From assembly GCA_006386115.1 (NCBI GenBank), contig VFIW01000018.1, positions 186,001 to 250,000 of the forward strand: a stretch of 64,000 nucleotides of DNA, written 5' to 3'. Below, in pieces: positions 12,339 to 22,739 of this stretch. A program made the position numbers and the translations under genes. Positions within the stretch are counted from its first letter, which is position 1, and each line of letters opens with the position of its first letter. This DNA comes from Globisporangium splendens. Its lineage: Eukaryota > Oomycota > Peronosporomycetes > Pythiales > Pythiaceae. The notes beneath the pieces were generated by a model, which was given only the letters and a program-made list of their open reading frames with translations, was not told the DNA's origin and searched no databases.

Positions 12339-12456
12339 CTCTTACATCGTGAGGACAATGTGGACACTGCTCTTATATTGTGACAGTCAAGCCTCACTTC
12401 ATCTGACACCACTCTCATATCGTGTGAAAACTGTGACTGTTCTCTTATACACTGTG
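12339..12456 (+). promoter_or_regulatory. Four-copy CTCTYAYAY..GTG motif upstream of methyltransferase gene
   Basis: Copies start at 12339, 12370, 12412 and 12442 and read CTCTTACATCGTG, CTCTTATATTGTG, CTCTCATATCGTG and CTCTTATACACTGTG. The last lies about 60 bp before the ATG at 12514. This could be a cis-element cluster or a decayed minisatellite. Confidence 0.35.
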
Positions 12457-12513
12457 AATCAGACTCAGGCATATGGGTCATTTCGATTTGGCTGGTTGAG
12501 GACCTCAACCAAC

Positions 12514-13272
12514 ATGCAGGTGGTGCTCAACGGCCGCGCGTTCGAGCTCTCCGAGACGCTGCAGAGCGAGGAGCTCGCGCCGATCTTCGCAGACGCGTGG
12601 ACGGCGTCGCGCGTGTGGGACGCCAGCACGTACCTCTCGGAGCACCTGATCGCGTTCGCCACCACTCTGCAGACCCACTCGTTCTGCACGCAATCGTCCA
12701 CTGGAGATGTCAAGACCGTGATCGAGCTTGGAAGCGGCTGCGGGCTCGCAGGTCTTGTCGCTGCGTCGCTTGGCGGAGATGTGCTGCTCACCGACCAACA
12801 CGAAGCCGTGGAGTTATTGCAGCGCAATGTAGCTGCGAATGCGATCTCGCCAGAGGAAGCCGCGCGCTTGCATGTCGCCGAGTACACATGGGGCACCGAG
12901 CCGTCGCAAGCACTCCCGCGTCCCAAGTTCGACTACATCTTGGTCTCGGACTGTGTGTATACTCAATAGTTCCAGTCGTCTTTGTCTCGTGCACATTGTG
13001 CCATGGCGCTGATTTTATTGTGTGCGTTTCTCTCTTTACTGCTGCGTGCGCCACCAGGTATCAATCCGATTTATGGCGCCGAGTCCTGGCGCAACTTGGC
13101 GCGCAGCATCCACGCACTGAGTGACGACCATACAGTCACGTATTTAACGCACGAGAAGCGCGGCGACGATGAAGCTATGGTGGATTTCCTCGAGTTCAGC
13201 GCGAGCTTCTTGGTGTCTGAAAAGATCGCGCAGCGCGATCGCTTGAGTCTGCTTAAAATTAGCCGGCGATAG
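12514..13272 (+). CDS. METTL21-like protein (lysine) methyltransferase
   Basis: Exons 12514..12952 and 13058..13272, 217 residues. The 105-bp intron is placed at C|GTGTGT because this joins the SDC motif to the downstream frame (NPIYGAESWR), which matches the family better than the alternative GTATAC donor. Seven-beta-strand SAM fold: motif I VIELGSGCGLAGL (about residue 70), the DQ of motif II (TDQHEAVELL), and FDYILVSDC at strand 4. The family methylates lysines on chaperones and elongation factors (known). The substrate here cannot be assigned. The N-terminal part has the family-typical W before the SAM domain (TASRVWDAS). The ATG is preceded by in-frame open sequence, so the start is chosen by homology-like content. 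Confidence 0.82.
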
Positions 13273-13388
13273 CTTGCGGATCCCTCTCGGAGCGAGTATG
13301 TAAGCATATAAACAAACATGTATTGCATGATGCTGCTCTTGAAACATGGTTTTCATACCTGGAGCTTGTTGTGTGCGATGCGCCTGTG

Positions 13389-14593
13389 ATGGAGCGCGCC
13401 GAAGACACTGAGACGAACGCCGTCGGGATCTTTTGGGGACAGGATGCCACACAATGCCAGCTCACGGTTCCTTTGACTCGGTTGCCTCCGGTTCCATCAA
13501 ATTCCGCTGGCAGCAGTCCGAGTCAACGCCTGACGACTGCGTCTATGCTGCGATCGACGAGAAGCACTCCTTACCTTCCACCAGCAGCACAACTCTCGTC
13601 GTCTCCGCTGGCATCAGGGAGGGATAGCGCATCGCAATCGCTGCTGTCGGTTTTGCATACGCTGCACCAAAGTATTCAGCGTGATAAGGATTTATTCACG
13701 ACCAAAGCGCGCGCCTTCGATCTGCTGTCGACGACAAATCCACGCATGGGCTGCGCCACGAAATGCTATTACCCGGCAGCAGTGGAAAGTGAGGACCGAA
13801 GGTACTTCATCAACGAGAGGGCCGTTGAAGCCAACCGAGAGACGACTCACGCGCATGTGCGTCAGATTTCTCCACACACCTTGGAACACAGATGTCGTTA
13901 AGCAAATCGTATTTTACCAGACCAAATGGGCTCGAGAAATGCACTGCGCTGTTGACGACCGGCAACAGTATCACTTTGATCGGCGCGAAAGCAATCGAAA
14001 GAAGCAACTCTCGAGCACAAGTCTCCGGTAGGATTGTCGCCGTGCCATGACTTTTTGGACTTGGTTCTTGTGACAATCAGACACACTCAACGGTCACTTT
14101 CTTCCTCTTGTGTTTACAGAAATCGCAACTCGTTAGTGGATAAAGAGACTCGACTCATCGAAAATCATCAGCACAAGATTCAGCACCTCCTCCATGTCCT
14201 GCAACAAGAAATGGCAACTGAAACCAAGCGAGAGATCAGTTGAGAGCCATTTGCCTCTGTCAACAGTTTCTACAGGTTCTGACAAGAAAATCACTGACAC
14301 AACATACCTTCTTGTCGTGACAGCGTATCTGAACTGTTGGGACCCGGTCAAGCCTGCTTCTCGCCAAAGACGGATACAACTCGCTGCGATCGCGAAAGAG
14401 CGCTACGAATCTGCCGACCGCATCATGCGCATTCTCGAGGTGCTGGCTTGTCCTTGGGGTTTAACTCCGCTATATGCCAAGACTGACATTATCTATGCAT
14501 CGCTGATAGGAATACAAGATCGTCGTTGGAGTTGAAGCAGCAGAATATTTGCAGAAAACGATTGCAGCTGGAGAAACCATGATCGGGGCTTAA
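13389..14593 (+). CDS. Unrecognised five-exon protein, helical
   Basis: Not recognised. Proposed exons 13389..13801, 13866..14027, 14120..14238, 14324..14439, 14510..14593 give 297 residues. Every junction is GT-AG and the phases agree across all four introns, which is the main evidence that it is real. The N-terminal third is Ser/Pro-rich. Next come a helix (SLLSVLHTLHQSIQRDKDLF), an Arg/Lys-rich segment, a helix with heptad character (NHQHKIQHLLHVLQQEM) and a C-terminal helix pair (AAIAKERYESADRIMRILE then EYKIVVGVEAAEYLQ). No TM or signal peptide is visible. It starts 116 bp after the methyltransferase stop on the same strand. An in-frame ATG at 13323 would add 22 residues. Confidence 0.55.
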
Positions 14594-14953
14594 TATCGCC
14601 TTTCTACTGGCTTTGGACAGACCAACTCTCGACGACGCTGATTTGCATGTCTATGCTTTCTTTTTATTCAGCTTTAGCTTTGACGACGCTTCTAGTGACA
14701 CCAACTCCATGCATATCTGTTGAAATAAAAAGACGCAGCAAACGTAATGATAAGATTGTCGGAGCGTCCATCCATGCTATGACGCGAAATGGCTGTACAA
14801 ACCCCAACGTTACCTCCTTCAATAGTTTGCTTTTTGATTTGCTTGTCGATGTTCCCGTCGAGGGTCCCCCTTTCACTTCGTTGGGCACCCTTTTTCGCGT
14901 CACAGGCTTTACTGTCTGTAAGTGTCATTCATACCAGGTGCAAGTAGGTAGAC

Positions 14954-17289
14954 TTATTCCAGCTTCACGAGAGGCAGCATCAAAGGTATCCGCACCTTCT
15001 TTATTGTGCTCTCGGTGTTCGCCTTTCTCGTGGGTGTTTTGCCGGTCCTTAAGCGCTGTCGATTGTCGATACTCGAAGATGAAGACAGTTCAGAGTGTGG
15101 AATCAAAGGCGAAGTTCGCTGCAAAGAAGCCATGTGGGTAGTGTGTCTCGGAAATAATGCTCGCTGCTCCTCTTCACGCTGCGCCTTCCGGTGGAGCCGA
15201 TCTTCAAGCTCGCGCACTTTTGCTTGCAAAATGCTTTCTCGATCTCCTTGCTGCTGAATATCATGGCGCAAATTCAAGATCACTGATCTCATTTTCTAGC
15301 CATGCAAAAAAACAGCATATGAAAGGAAAGCTCCAAGAATCCTCCTTGCAGGCAAATACAAGTTTGAACCTACTTCTTCCATCGTTTGCATGAGCTTCTG
15401 ATATTCTTTTAGAGAAGTACCAAATTCGTCTGCGGAGTGAGAATGATTTTCACTTCCACGAGGAGGAGCTATGGAAATCTTCTTAGGCTCAACTCGTTCA
15501 GCTTCGCCCAGCACGTCCGAAATTGTCTGCGAGCGTTGTACTTTTGCCTATTTGAGCAGGACGACACTACTGACGTTAGTAGAATATCAGCATTCACAAC
15601 ATCAGCGCACATTACCTCGATTGACGAAACGCTACGCTCTAGCATGCGTAAGCGATTTTCCATTCTATCCACCGGAAACAGTTAATTCAGGACAACGTCC
15701 TCGCAATACTGGCAGTAAACTGACTTCTTACGTGGAGGTGAATTCAACCATTTGCTTGAATTGACATTCCGATTCTATTCGAACGGATCGCACCTGAGCG
15801 CACCAGCAAGCCACTATTAGCGTGTATTGTGTCGCAGTGGCAGAAACATGCGCTTACCGCTTGCTCAGCTACGATATCTGCATCGTGGCGAAGCTTCTGC
15901 TCAACGTCGCCTAATGCTACGAGCATCTTCGTGCGCTGTAAAATTCACACCTGGTTAGTACGTTTTCATTCGAGAAGGCAACACAATACGCTACAGCAAT
16001 GTACTTACCAATTCGTCTGCTTTCCCAAGTGATTCTTCTGTCAGTCGACAGAACCTTTGCTCGGCTGCTTGCAGTCGCTCCGCCAGATTTCCGCAACTAT
16101 CCTGACTCTCCTGTTGTGCGTTTTGAGTGCAGGATTGCAGGATCCGGAGTGCGTCTTTGAGCTTGAGCTGATTTTCGCGCAAATCATCTATTGCCGAGTC
16201 GACTTGGGTGCGGCCGGGGGCAACTTGCTTCTGCTCGTCGACATCGCTCTGGATCGCGACAACTGTAGCGCTCAGCAGGTGTTGTGTATCGAGGCATTTT
16301 CGCATGACGTCTCGCATTTCAGAGTGCTTGAACTCGTGCTGCTGATGCAGGAAGTGAAGTTTCTCTTGGAGCTCGCTCATGTGCTCGTCTTGAGAGTTCC
16401 GCATGCGGATTGCGTCCGCTTTCCAATTCGTCTCCATTTGACTCGGAAGCTCCTCCAAGGTGTCATTCTAAGCAACATTCCCTGTTCAACACTATGCGTG
16501 TACTCCAAAGTCATGACTGCTGAACGGACTCACCAATCGCTTTAGCTTGCTCTCCATGCTAAAGCACTTTTCCGATATGGACGTGCGCACAATGTCCAAC
16601 TCCTGACCAAAGACACAAGCATCTGCTCCAATTTGTCACCAGACATAGCAACAACAGCAGCCATTTGTCCTCGTCTATCGTACCTTGCCAAATCGATCCA
16701 TGGTGAGATCCTTGAGAAACTCGAGGTGTTTGTTGGTGTCCATAGACGAGCTCTGCATGCCTTCGAGCCGCGTCTCCAGCGTAAACACGAGCGTCTTGAG
16801 ATTGTCCGTGTCCTGCTCCGTTCCCTGTTTCAGCTCCTTCAGCTCGCATTGCGTCTCGTCTGCAAACTTTTGGAGAAACTCCTCGCAACGCTGGAATCGC
16901 TCGTCGAGCGCATCCAACCGGCGCTGCTGCGCGTGCATGTCGTCGCCGTATTTCTCCATCCACGCCTTCCATTTCTCGTCGAACCCTGCGACCTCCTGTC
17001 TTTGTTGCTCCCCGGTCTGTTCGATGTACTCCTGGTCCAGGCGGAACACCTTGGAGAGCGAGCTCACCTTCTGGTCGCTCGCATTTTGTGTGGTCTCCAA
17101 CTCGGCGATGCGCGCCTCGAAGCTCTGCGTCGTGAGGCACGCGGCCGACACGCGCTCGAGCTGCACCTCGAGGAACGAGATGTACGCGTTGCGGTCCGTC
17201 AGCAGCTCCTTCGCGCTCTTCTCGTGGCCGTGCTTCGACAGCGCGCTGCTGCGCATGTACTCCTCGTAGTACGACCCGGACTCGGCCAT
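14954..17289 (-). CDS. Eight-exon coiled-coil protein
   Basis: Exons complement(14954..15295, 15374..15547, 15616..15664, 15732..15793, 15858..15935, 16009..16467, 16534..16602, 16684..17289), 612 residues. All seven introns are GT-AG, 64-81 bp, and keep frame. The protein is almost wholly helical with long heptad stretches (residues about 40-200, 225-380 and 500-560) and has no TM segment, signal peptide or catalytic motif. The C-terminus is Ser/Arg-rich and basic. Such proteins in zoosporic organisms are often basal-body, flagellar or cytoskeletal components; that is only an inference here. The start is ATG 17289 (MAESGSYYEEYM); the upstream sequence in frame lacks an ATG context. Confidence 0.82.
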
Positions 17290-18322
17290 TTTCCTGTGAT
17301 GAAGGAAACAAAACGCGCAATCTGGTGAACTAATAATGCGCATTATGGGCTATAAGAAGGATAGCTCAAGATGCGTTCTCACTGTTTTGCTCGTTATAAA
17401 GAGGTATTTGGTAAATGAGATCATCACTCTGCCTTGAATCTTGAAGCGCCGCGCAGTTGACGTGCACGACTGTTGGCGAAAGATGTATACGTTCGCATCT
17501 TTAGTAGTGGACTGTTGTTGTGGATCTTTGGCCAAATTGCTGTCGGCGGAAAAGCCATTGCAGCTTGGTGTCCATGCATTTACGCAAGCATACGCGGCTG
17601 TTATCACAAACCAGAAACACAGAGAGCAGCATCGCATTCTGATGGATGCTGACAGCGCGTTGGGGTTCTTTTCTTTGCCTATCACATGCATGATTCGATC
17701 TTGTTTCTTGGTGTCCTACTCTTTTATGGCTTGGCCGCTGTGAGCCATGCGAAATGGATGTGGCGTTTCATGGGATCCAAAATGCATCAAGAACCAACAG
17801 CACACCTGTTTCCAATGACACCTTAAACTAGAACCAAACCAGGTATGTTTCTGTGCACTTGTCGTTGGCAAATGCCCTGGCTTAAGGTAACCCTGTGTGG
17901 TCTACGCTACATTAGTAGTCGTTCGATGGAACGAAGCGGGCCACTATTGAGAGCAAGCGTTACCACTCCCTCCCCGTTCCAATCTTTCAAAGGCCGCTTC
18001 CATAGAAGAAGCCGCAGCGCCACGAAGAAGAAGAACGAGCCAACGGCTCCAGGCTCTACGCGTTCTCCTTGTTCTTCTCCCCTTGTCGCGGCGGCAAAGC
18101 CAACGCGCCGAGTGTGCATCATCAGTTGCCGCTGTCATCGAAGGCTTTAACCCGCTTGTGTGCGCTCTCTCCCTCTTTTCTCTCTCCTCTCTCTCTCTCT
18201 CTCAGTCACTTTGAAATTGAAGAGCTACGAAAAGATCACATCGTGAGTCAAGACGACGTCACGGCTCATAAAGCACCAGAAGAGCACAGGGATAGACAAC
18301 AACAGTAGGAAGACAAGGAGGT
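17290..18322. other. Divergent intergenic region with a possible small secreted-protein ORF
   Basis: This separates the coiled-coil gene (minus) from the endosulfine-like gene (plus). A CT-dinucleotide run at about 18186-18204 is followed by TCACTTTGAAATT, a loose Inr-like match about 120 bp before the ATG at 18323. On the minus strand, 17350-17691 is an ORF whose Met at 17637 starts a hydrophobic leader (CCSLCFWFVITAAYACVNAW) followed by a short Ser/Gln-rich tail. Without splice or homology support it stays a candidate only. Confidence 0.35.
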
Positions 18323-19951
18323 ATGAGTGCGAATACAAGCAATAGCAGCAAGCGGTTCGTGTCGTTGGCGCCAGGAAGCGGCGCGCAGTCGACGTCAGGC
18401 AGCAACCGCGCGCAGTGGAACGCGATGGATCTGCATATTGGATGGCAGCAGCAAGGATCTGGTTATAATGCGTCCGCTGCGAGGAATATTTCGCAGTTTC
18501 CTGCAGCAGGTGGAGTCGCGACAGGAGCTGGTGGCGCTTTAGCGGGAATGAAAGTCGAAAATACGGGCTTGTCGGCGCGCAATATCCTGATTCGCAGGAA
18601 ACTCATGGAGCGGAAACGATTTGATTCCGCCGACTACGCGATGAGCAAGAGCAAGGAAGAGAACGGCAGCAACTCTAAATCCAATGCGACCGATGTGGCC
18701 ATGGACAACCGTCCGGTGTCCGCGCCATACTCTCCTGCGCAAGTCGGTGCATCCGTGTTTTTCAGTGCGTTGGGTGCAGATGACACGGATGAGCCCATGG
18801 ACGACGATGCTCAGCAACCAGATGTGAACGCCCAAAGGATGCCGTCGCGGGCAAGTAGGTACACGTTGCAGCAAGCCCCAGCGGCAGCAGCACGTGGCGC
18901 GGCAAGTCGATACGGAAACCTCGAAGGACCCGCAGGCGGTGCCCTCTCGGCGCGGAATATCCTGATCCAGAAGAAGCTGTGCGAGAAGAAGCACTTTGAT
19001 TCCGCTGACTACCAGCTCGCGCAGTTCAAATCGTCCACAGTGGCGTCACCTCCATTGAGCACAGACGGGAACTTGTCAGTGGATCGCGACGACGATGGTG
19101 ACGACACTGCTGCTAACAACAACAGCACGGCGTCGCCAATGGAAATCGATCTCACGCCGCTCGATGATTCCACGGTCGCGAACATCAACTCGCCATCAGC
19201 AGCGAGCGTCGCGATGCGAAGAAACATGAGCGCACAAATGAGCCCGTCGGTGCGTGGCGGCAAGTACGGCGGACTCTCGGGTGCGAGCGAACTATTGCGG
19301 CGCACATTGTCAGACAAGAAGAAACGGCTTGACTCGGCCGATTGCCACATGGAGAAGAATCCGATGGCAGTTAGAGACGACACCAGTGCACCATTTTACG
19401 TTCCAGCTACACGTGCGGCCAAGTACGGAGCTGTGGCAGCGCCGCCTGCACCACAGGCGATGGCTCCAGGTAGCAGTGGCGCCAAAGGGGGGACCTCAGA
19501 CTACGGCAAGCTCTGTGCCGCGAATGTGCTCATCCGGAAGAAGCTGAAAGAGCGGAAACGGTTCGATTCCGCAGATTACGCGATGGAGAAACAGGGCCAC
19601 CACAACGACAACGACGTCCCGAGTTCGTTGCCACGAGATGCGCAATGCATGGGCATGGGGAACACGCCGACTGCGAAGCACCACGAGTCAGCGATCAGCC
19701 ACCAGGTGAAGCACATCAAACTGTCGGAAGAAAGTGGCGGGTGGGCTGCGCGTGTACCCGTATCGAATGTGTTCCCTGCTGGTGCGATCTCCGCGTCCTC
19801 ATCGACGATGCCGAAGTCGTCGAATACCGCGCACGGCGATGGAAGCAGTCGCCTCGTGGCGCGGAATATCATCATCCAGCGCAAACTCGCGGAGCGGAAG
19901 CGCTTCGACTCGGCCGACTACTTCAAGGAAGCCGCGGGTAGCCGCAGATAA
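18323..19951 (+). CDS. Protein with five tandem endosulfine-like FDSADY motifs
   Basis: Single exon, 542 residues. Five spaced copies of a unit with consensus (A/S)xNxLIxxKLxERKRFDSADYxM sit with the motif at residues 100, 225, 336, 414 and 528. Copy 3 is degenerate (LDSADC). Each is preceded by a basic helix, and several by a YG (KYGG, DYGK, RYGN). Linkers are Ala/Ser/Asp-rich and disordered-looking. The core resembles the FDSGDY site of the endosulfine/ARPP-19/Igo family. In that family Greatwall/Rim15 kinase phosphorylates the Ser, making the protein an inhibitor of PP2A-B55 at mitotic entry or quiescence (known). All five copies keep Asp-Ser-Ala-Asp. Usual family members are about 100-170 residues with one motif. 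Function here is inferred from the motif alone. Confidence 0.85.
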   Translation: MSANTSNSSKRFVSLAPGSGAQSTSGSNRAQWNAMDLHIGWQQQGSGYNASAARNISQFPAAGGVATGAGGALAGMKVENTGLSARNILIRRKLMERKRFDSADYAMSKSKEENGSNSKSNATDVAMDNRPVSAPYSPAQVGASVFFSALGADDTDEPMDDDAQQPDVNAQRMPSRASRYTLQQAPAAAARGAASRYGNLEGPAGGALSARNILIQKKLCEKKHFDSADYQLAQFKSSTVASPPLSTDGNLSVDRDDDGDDTAANNNSTASPMEIDLTPLDDSTVANINSPSAASVAMRRNMSAQMSPSVRGGKYGGLSGASELLRRTLSDKKKRLDSADCHMEKNPMAVRDDTSAPFYVPATRAAKYGAVAAPPAPQAMAPGSSGAKGGTSDYGKLCAANVLIRKKLKERKRFDSADYAMEKQGHHNDNDVPSSLPRDAQCMGMGNTPTAKHHESAISHQVKHIKLSEESGGWAARVPVSNVFPAGAISASSSTMPKSSNTAHGDGSSRLVARNIIIQRKLAERKRFDSADYFKEAAGSRR

Positions 19952-20122
19952 CCTGCGTCGTCGTTCGATATCAATTGTTGGGAATCAATACCATTTGGCA
20001 AAGGAATATATGTACAAGCACACATGTTTATATATGAATGTAAATAAATGAAAGGGAACCTTTTTCTTCGTTGTCACGTATCTCTTTCTCTCTCGATTGA
20101 TCACAGCATTGGTGATTTGGAC

Positions 20123-22739
20123 TTAGTACCCAGCGAGGTAGTGGTAGCCCTTCCCGTCCTGCGGGGTCTCGAAGTTGTTTTCCTGGAGCACGGCCATGAG
20201 GTACTTGCACGGCCATCCTGCGGGCGGATCTGCTGTGCGTGCGCGAGGTAGTGGCGCGCCTTGGGCCAGTCCCGGCCAGGTACGCGTCGACAGCACTCGC
20301 GGCAGACTCGAGGAACGCCGGCTCGAGCCCCTCGCGGATCTCCATGTACTCGGGGTCGTTCTCAAAGTCCACGGGTTGCTGTATCCCCGTGCTCGGATCG
20401 ATCTTGGACGTCGCGAACCCCTTCTTCATCACGGTCACGTCGAACGTGTACACGGTCACGGGCGTGTCGACGCCGCGCACGCTGATGCGGTCCATCTTAC
20501 GCAGGAACTTGCGCGCGCCGGGCGAGAGCAACGCCGCGAGCCAATGCGAGATGTTGATCGGTGTCATGAAGATCTTGGACCCGGCTTCCAGTCGATCCGC
20601 CATCTCGACGTGAGGCGAGATGTACGTCGCGTCGATCTTGTACCTGGAGCCGATGGCACCCTCGACGGCCCAGCCGACGTGCATGCCGAAACCCATCTTG
20701 ATGCGGAAGTTCGGACCAAAACGCTTGACAACAGCGTCGTTCTTGAGGTACTCGGTCAAAGGTCCGTCTGTGTTGGCATTGTCCAAGGCAATCATGCACT
20801 TGATGAACGCCGTGAGCGCGCTGTCGGCCATCTCGGTCGGCGTGATGCAGCGTTGCTTGGTGCCCGCACCAGCGTTCGGTGGGCATGTCACGCCCAGGTT
20901 CACCTGCACGCGGTCGTCTTCCGTGGGGCAGTCCGTGAACCGCGCGAAGCACGGCATCTCGCCGCCACAGATCTTCCACGACAACAGGGACGCATCGCCG
21001 ACGTTCTTGTTGGCCATGCCGTAGTAGTGGTGCGTGCCTGAGTGCATGGTGTTGCCGAGCTTGTTGACATGCACCATGACTTCCTCCTGGAGACACTCGG
21101 TCGTGTCGGTGAACTGTCGGATATCGCAAAAGCCGTAGATCGCCGTGATCGTCTTGCCCGGCAGCATCGGATCGAGCTCACCCGAGCCCATGTTCTTGCC
21201 GACAATGTCTGCGCCTGCAGCATCAAAGCCGACTTGCATGAGCGTGCCGATCTTGGAGAGCGTGATCTCGAGCAGCGCAGTCTCAAAGCCCTGCTCCTTG
21301 GCGTTCTTGCGGATCTGCGCCTGCTGCTGGTTGTCGCCCGCCGTCTGCTGCACGCTCGCGAGCAGATTCTCGGCGAGCTTCTGCACGATGTTCATCATGC
21401 GCTCGATCGGATCGAGCACGAGGATCCGCGCCGTGCGCACGAACGATGTCGACGCCGCGACGAGCATGGTGATGATGAAAAAGGTCTCGAGGATGTTGTA
21501 CCCTGCCGATGACTGCGTCGTGGACGAGATATCGGAGATCGCGATGCTGATGCACGCGCTCGTGCTGTCGGGGGTGTCGACCGTGATGAACGACTCATTG
21601 TAGCACCCGTAGGACTTGACGATGTTCACCTCGGTGCCGCGCAGTTTCGCAAGCACGGACGCATAGTCCGGCAGCATGTTAGTGGTCGTCCACTCGTTCG
21701 ACGGGTTCTCGGTGAGCGTGTAGTTCGACCACAGCGAGCTCTCGGGCTGGAAGCGCACGTTCTCGATCGCAGTATCGAGATCGCTGTTTGAGACGTTGGT
21801 CATATGAAGGTACACGAGCATGCCGGCGTCGCGCACGTAGCCGACGAAAAGGCGCGCATACTCGACCGAGGTCACGCTCGTGACCCCCGAGGACACAGTC
21901 ATGTGGATCGCGCGCAACCCGTAGTCCTGGTACCGGTACTCTTCCTCGTTGCAGCCGCCGTCAAACACGGGCAACAGCACGATCAGGAAGAGCACGAGGA
22001 TCACGACGCGCCGCACGGTGGCTTCGCCCATTTTGCTACCCACTTTGCTCTCCTTGAGCTGCGTCGTCACGTGGTCCTCGTCCTTGTGCTTCCACTTGAG
22101 GATCTTGACGACTCGAAAGAGTCACACAGCACGCACGACTCGCACGATCCGACCAGCCTTGCTGCCAGCGAGCGTGGCTTTGCTGGCTTTGGTCGCCGAC
22201 GACGAGCCTCCGTTCGTACCGATGATCTCGTTCCAGATCCAGCCGATGTCCGGGAGCACCGAGAACGTCGCGATGAGGTCGAGCGCAAAGTAGAAGCTGA
22301 GGAGGTACCCGAACTTGCAGTAGCACGACGCGAAAAACTCGAACGCGAACAGCACCAAGCGTACCACCGCGAGCGAGTAGAACGCATTGTCGGCGCCGCG
22401 CGTGAACAGACTGAGCCGGATGTCGTCGCCAAAGAGCGCGTAGACCGTCACGACGAGCATCGCGATCGTAAACCACTGCGAGTCGAGCACGGCGAGCAGT
22501 TTCTTGCGCGCAGGGTTCATCTTTTTGAACTGTTCGGGCGAGAGCTGCAGTCCGTTGGCGGCGCGCGCGATCATGGCCGCGACGCGCGTGCCATTACCGC
22601 CATTCGCGCCATTACCGAGTCGCTTGGCCGTGAAGCTCCGGTTTGTGCCCATGCGGATGGGCAGCTTGGGCGTGAGCGACTCCGTATTCGGGTTCTTGAG
22701 CGTCACCTCGGGCGACACGCGGTGGTTGTTGCCGACCAT
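20123..22739 (-). pseudogene. Class III nucleotide cyclase with voltage-sensor-like N-terminus; frame broken three times
   Basis: About 870 codons from ATG 22739. Residues about 75-215 form four TM helices with an S4-like arginine ladder (RIVRVVRAV...LFRVVKIL). Next are a TM, an extracellular Cys-containing segment, another TM and a class III cyclase domain (about residues 475-730). It keeps the metal-binding Asp (CDIRQFT), the NVGDASLLSW loop and the HVGWAVEGAIGSRYKIDATY region. Lesions: in-frame TGA at 22122-22124 exactly where an arginine of the S4 ladder is expected, and single-base losses at 20271-20273 and 20211-20212. Correct reading resumes after the second loss and ends at a plausible TAA. 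The GGG and CC contractions look like long-read error; the TGA does not. Similar channel-cyclase fusions occur in ciliates and apicomplexans (known). Product choice between cAMP and cGMP is not resolved. Confidence 0.75.

Larger units (their letters stand above)
9450..12513. other. Gene-poor 3 kb intergenic region
   Basis: No ORF here has domain-like composition or splice-joined continuation. It probably includes the 5' flank of the START-FYVE gene and the promoter of the methyltransferase gene. It contains several microsatellites (annotated separately) and many GC/CA-rich words such as TGCATGCA. Confidence 0.5.

Noticed and set aside
20175..21041. 288-codon plus-strand ORF
   Set aside because: Antisense shadow of the cyclase catalytic domain, with His/Arg/Val-rich composition typical of shadows.
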